Shown: in pieces, positions 31,598 to 32,641 of the stretch
Numbering within the stretch: position 1 is the stretch's first letter
Layout of the letters: every line of letters begins with the position of its first letter
Source of the DNA: Acidobacteriota bacterium
GTDB lineage: Bacteria > Acidobacteriota > Vicinamibacteria > Vicinamibacterales > UBA2999
Reading direction: 5' to 3'
NCBI GenBank assembly: GCA_013140775.1
Contig: JABFSA010000077.1
Coordinates: 1-32,641, forward strand
DNA: 32,641 nt
Program-made: the position numbers and the translations under genes
Notes under the pieces: model-generated
What the model saw: only the letters and a program-made list of their open reading frames with translations
Told to the model about the DNA's origin: nothing
Database searches by the model: none

Positions 31598-32641
31598 TGC
31601 TCCTCGCGTGCTCGGTGACCGACTCAATCCTGGCCAGGATCCGACTTCGAACATCAGACCAGCGCCGGCGCTTCGCATCGCGCAGGCGGGCGGCACCTGC
31701 ACGGTATTCTTCGAGTCCCGCTTTCATCCGTTCCAGTCCTTGCACGATTCCATCTGGGGTGTTGTCCACGTGGACGGCGCCGTCAGGAAACGCCGCTCGC
31801 AGGATCGGCCAGTCCGACACGATGACGGGAGTCCCCTGGTAGATAGCCTCGTAGCCACCGCGCGACATCGTGTGGTCGCGTGTCGTCAGCGTCAGGATCA
31901 CATCCGCACCGGCGAGCAGCCCACCATACGCCTCAGTACTCAGGAAGCCAGTCATCGTGACGTTCGACGGAACCTGATCTGCCAGACGCGACGGAAAGTG
32001 CCTGGGATCTCCCGTCAGGAAGAAGCTCGCGTCTGGCATTCGGCGGGCAGCGTCCAGAATCGCAGGCAACGGCTCGTCGTCATTGAACGAACAGACGACT
32101 GCGACCGCAAACCCCGGGGGACGCGAGAAGGTTTGTGTGTGCCTGAAGACGATGGGGACGTCGGGCACAAGCGTCACGTCTCCGCCGCCGTCTCGAATGA
32201 GTCCGCCGATATGGTCGTTGTGAACCAGCGTGGTGGCCGCCATCCGGCAGAGCCGCTGCTGCAGCCATTGCCACGAACGCCACCGCGGATGAAGAAATGC
32301 CGCTGTGTGGGCATCGAGGACGACGCGCTTGCCGCGCCGCCAGGCGTACCAGAAAGCGGGCAAGGCGGCAAAAAGCGGTGGTGTCATCACGAACACGATG
32401 TCCGGCCGTTCCTGACGCAGGATCCGCGCAGTCCGGATCCACTGGGCGGCGTACTTGAAGAGGATGGTCGAGGGACGGCTGCCCAGACTGCCGGCGTACA
32501 CCATGTGCGACTGTCCGCCGAGCTCGCGCGCGGTGTGATCGCTGCGGCTGCATGACGCTGCCCAGGAGACATAGGTGATCCGCGGGCCGTTCAGCGGCGT
32601 CGCGCTCCCGACGGCCTCATCCGGGGCGTCGAGAAAGGCGG
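31584..32641 (-). CDS. GT4-like glycosyltransferase (5' end cut by window edge)
   Basis: The frame is open to the right edge. The upstream codons read ITYVSWAASCSRSD and continue into MVYAGSLGSRPS, so the ATG at 32504 is internal, not the start. At least 352 residues are visible: a Rossmann-like N-half (RPDIVFVMTPP, VVLDAHTAAF) and a donor half with FFLTGDP, VTMTGFLSTEAYGGLLAGADV and YEAIYQGTPVIVSDWP, as in GT-B enzymes. It is the most upstream visible gene of the flippase operon. Confidence 0.82.
   Translation of the reverse strand, partial: AFLDAPDEAVGSATPLNGPRITYVSWAASCSRSDHTARELGGQSHMVYAGSLGSRPSTILFKYAAQWIRTARILRQERPDIVFVMTPPLFAALPAFWYAWRRGKRVVLDAHTAAFLHPRWRSWQWLQQRLCRMAATTLVHNDHIGGLIRDGGGDVTLVPDVPIVFRHTQTFSRPPGFAVAVVCSFNDDEPLPAILDAARRMPDASFFLTGDPRHFPSRLADQVPSNVTMTGFLSTEAYGGLLAGADVILTLTTRDHTMSRGGYEAIYQGTPVIVSDWPILRAAFPDGAVHVDNTPDGIVQGLERMKAGLEEYRAGAARLRDAKRRRWSDVRSRILARIESVTEHARSNGGR

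Noticed and set aside
30545..31618. Plus-strand frame of 357 codons opposite the flippase
   Set aside because: Highly charged low-information translation, typical of the antisense of a membrane protein.
32502..32504. ATG as the start of the right-edge glycosyltransferase
   Set aside because: The frame stays open to the window edge and the upstream codons give a good GT-B N-terminal strand (ITYVSW), so this ATG is internal.

Overview
The window is a GC-rich bacterial surface-glycan (exopolysaccharide, O-antigen or glycolipid) locus. It contains glycosyltransferases of several folds, a Wzx-type flippase, SAM methyltransferases, sugar acyltransferases and secreted or lipid-anchored proteins. 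No tRNA, rRNA, transposase, phage gene or CRISPR array was seen. GC content, the Gram-negative style of the envelope genes and sigma-54-like promoter matches suggest a soil bacterium such as an acidobacterium (Vicinamibacterales-like). That placement is inference only.

Layout. (1) Positions 1-923, minus strand: a secreted protein with a Pro-rich tail, cut by the left edge. (2) 1401-7009, plus strand: methyltransferase, APH-fold kinase-like protein, methyltransferase, APH-fold kinase-like protein, thymidylate-kinase-like protein, glycosyltransferase. This looks like a duplicated methyltransferase plus kinase-like module. (3) 7010-11886, plus strand: a lower-GC cassette of acyl carrier protein, FkbH-like protein, lipoyl/E2-type acyltransferase with a Cys-rich tail, ACP fused to a holo-ACP synthase, and a hexapeptide-repeat acyltransferase. 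A degraded second copy of the 3' end of the preceding glycosyltransferase gene lies just after it. (4) 11887-13726, minus strand: polyprenyl-phosphate-type glycosyltransferase and methyltransferase. (5) 13974-18066, plus strand: polytopic GT-C-like protein, GT2 glycosyltransferase and DUF2264 protein, joined by ATGA overlaps. (6) 18039-26832, minus strand, transcribed right to left: acyl-CoA-dehydrogenase-like oxidase, MBOAT acyltransferase, carrier protein, amino-acid AMP-ligase, SGNH protein, lipoprotein, 2-hydroxyacid dehydrogenase, membrane protein. (7) 27034-32641, minus strand: OafA-type acyltransferase, GT2, flippase and a GT4 glycosyltransferase cut by the right edge.

Most notable system. 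Region 6 combines the parts of a Dlt-like export pathway (AMP-ligase, carrier, MBOAT, SGNH) with an acyl-CoA-dehydrogenase-like enzyme. The residues I can read at the ligase specificity positions resemble the code I recall for the L-prolyl-AMP ligases of pyrrole biosynthesis. The oxidase has features expected of prolyl-carrier oxidases. The prediction is that proline is loaded on the carrier, oxidised to pyrrole-2-carboxyl, and passed across the membrane onto a glycan or other surface acceptor. Region 3 is a second, different ACP-based acyl-making cassette, probably glyceryl-derived, and appears to have been acquired separately. With the OafA protein, the locus carries at least three independent routes for acyl decoration.

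Regulation. TGGC-N7-TTGC-like (-24/-12) elements lie just upstream of the genes starting at 923, 1401 and 13726, with a weaker one upstream of 26832. This suggests that a sigma-54 activator coordinates the locus.
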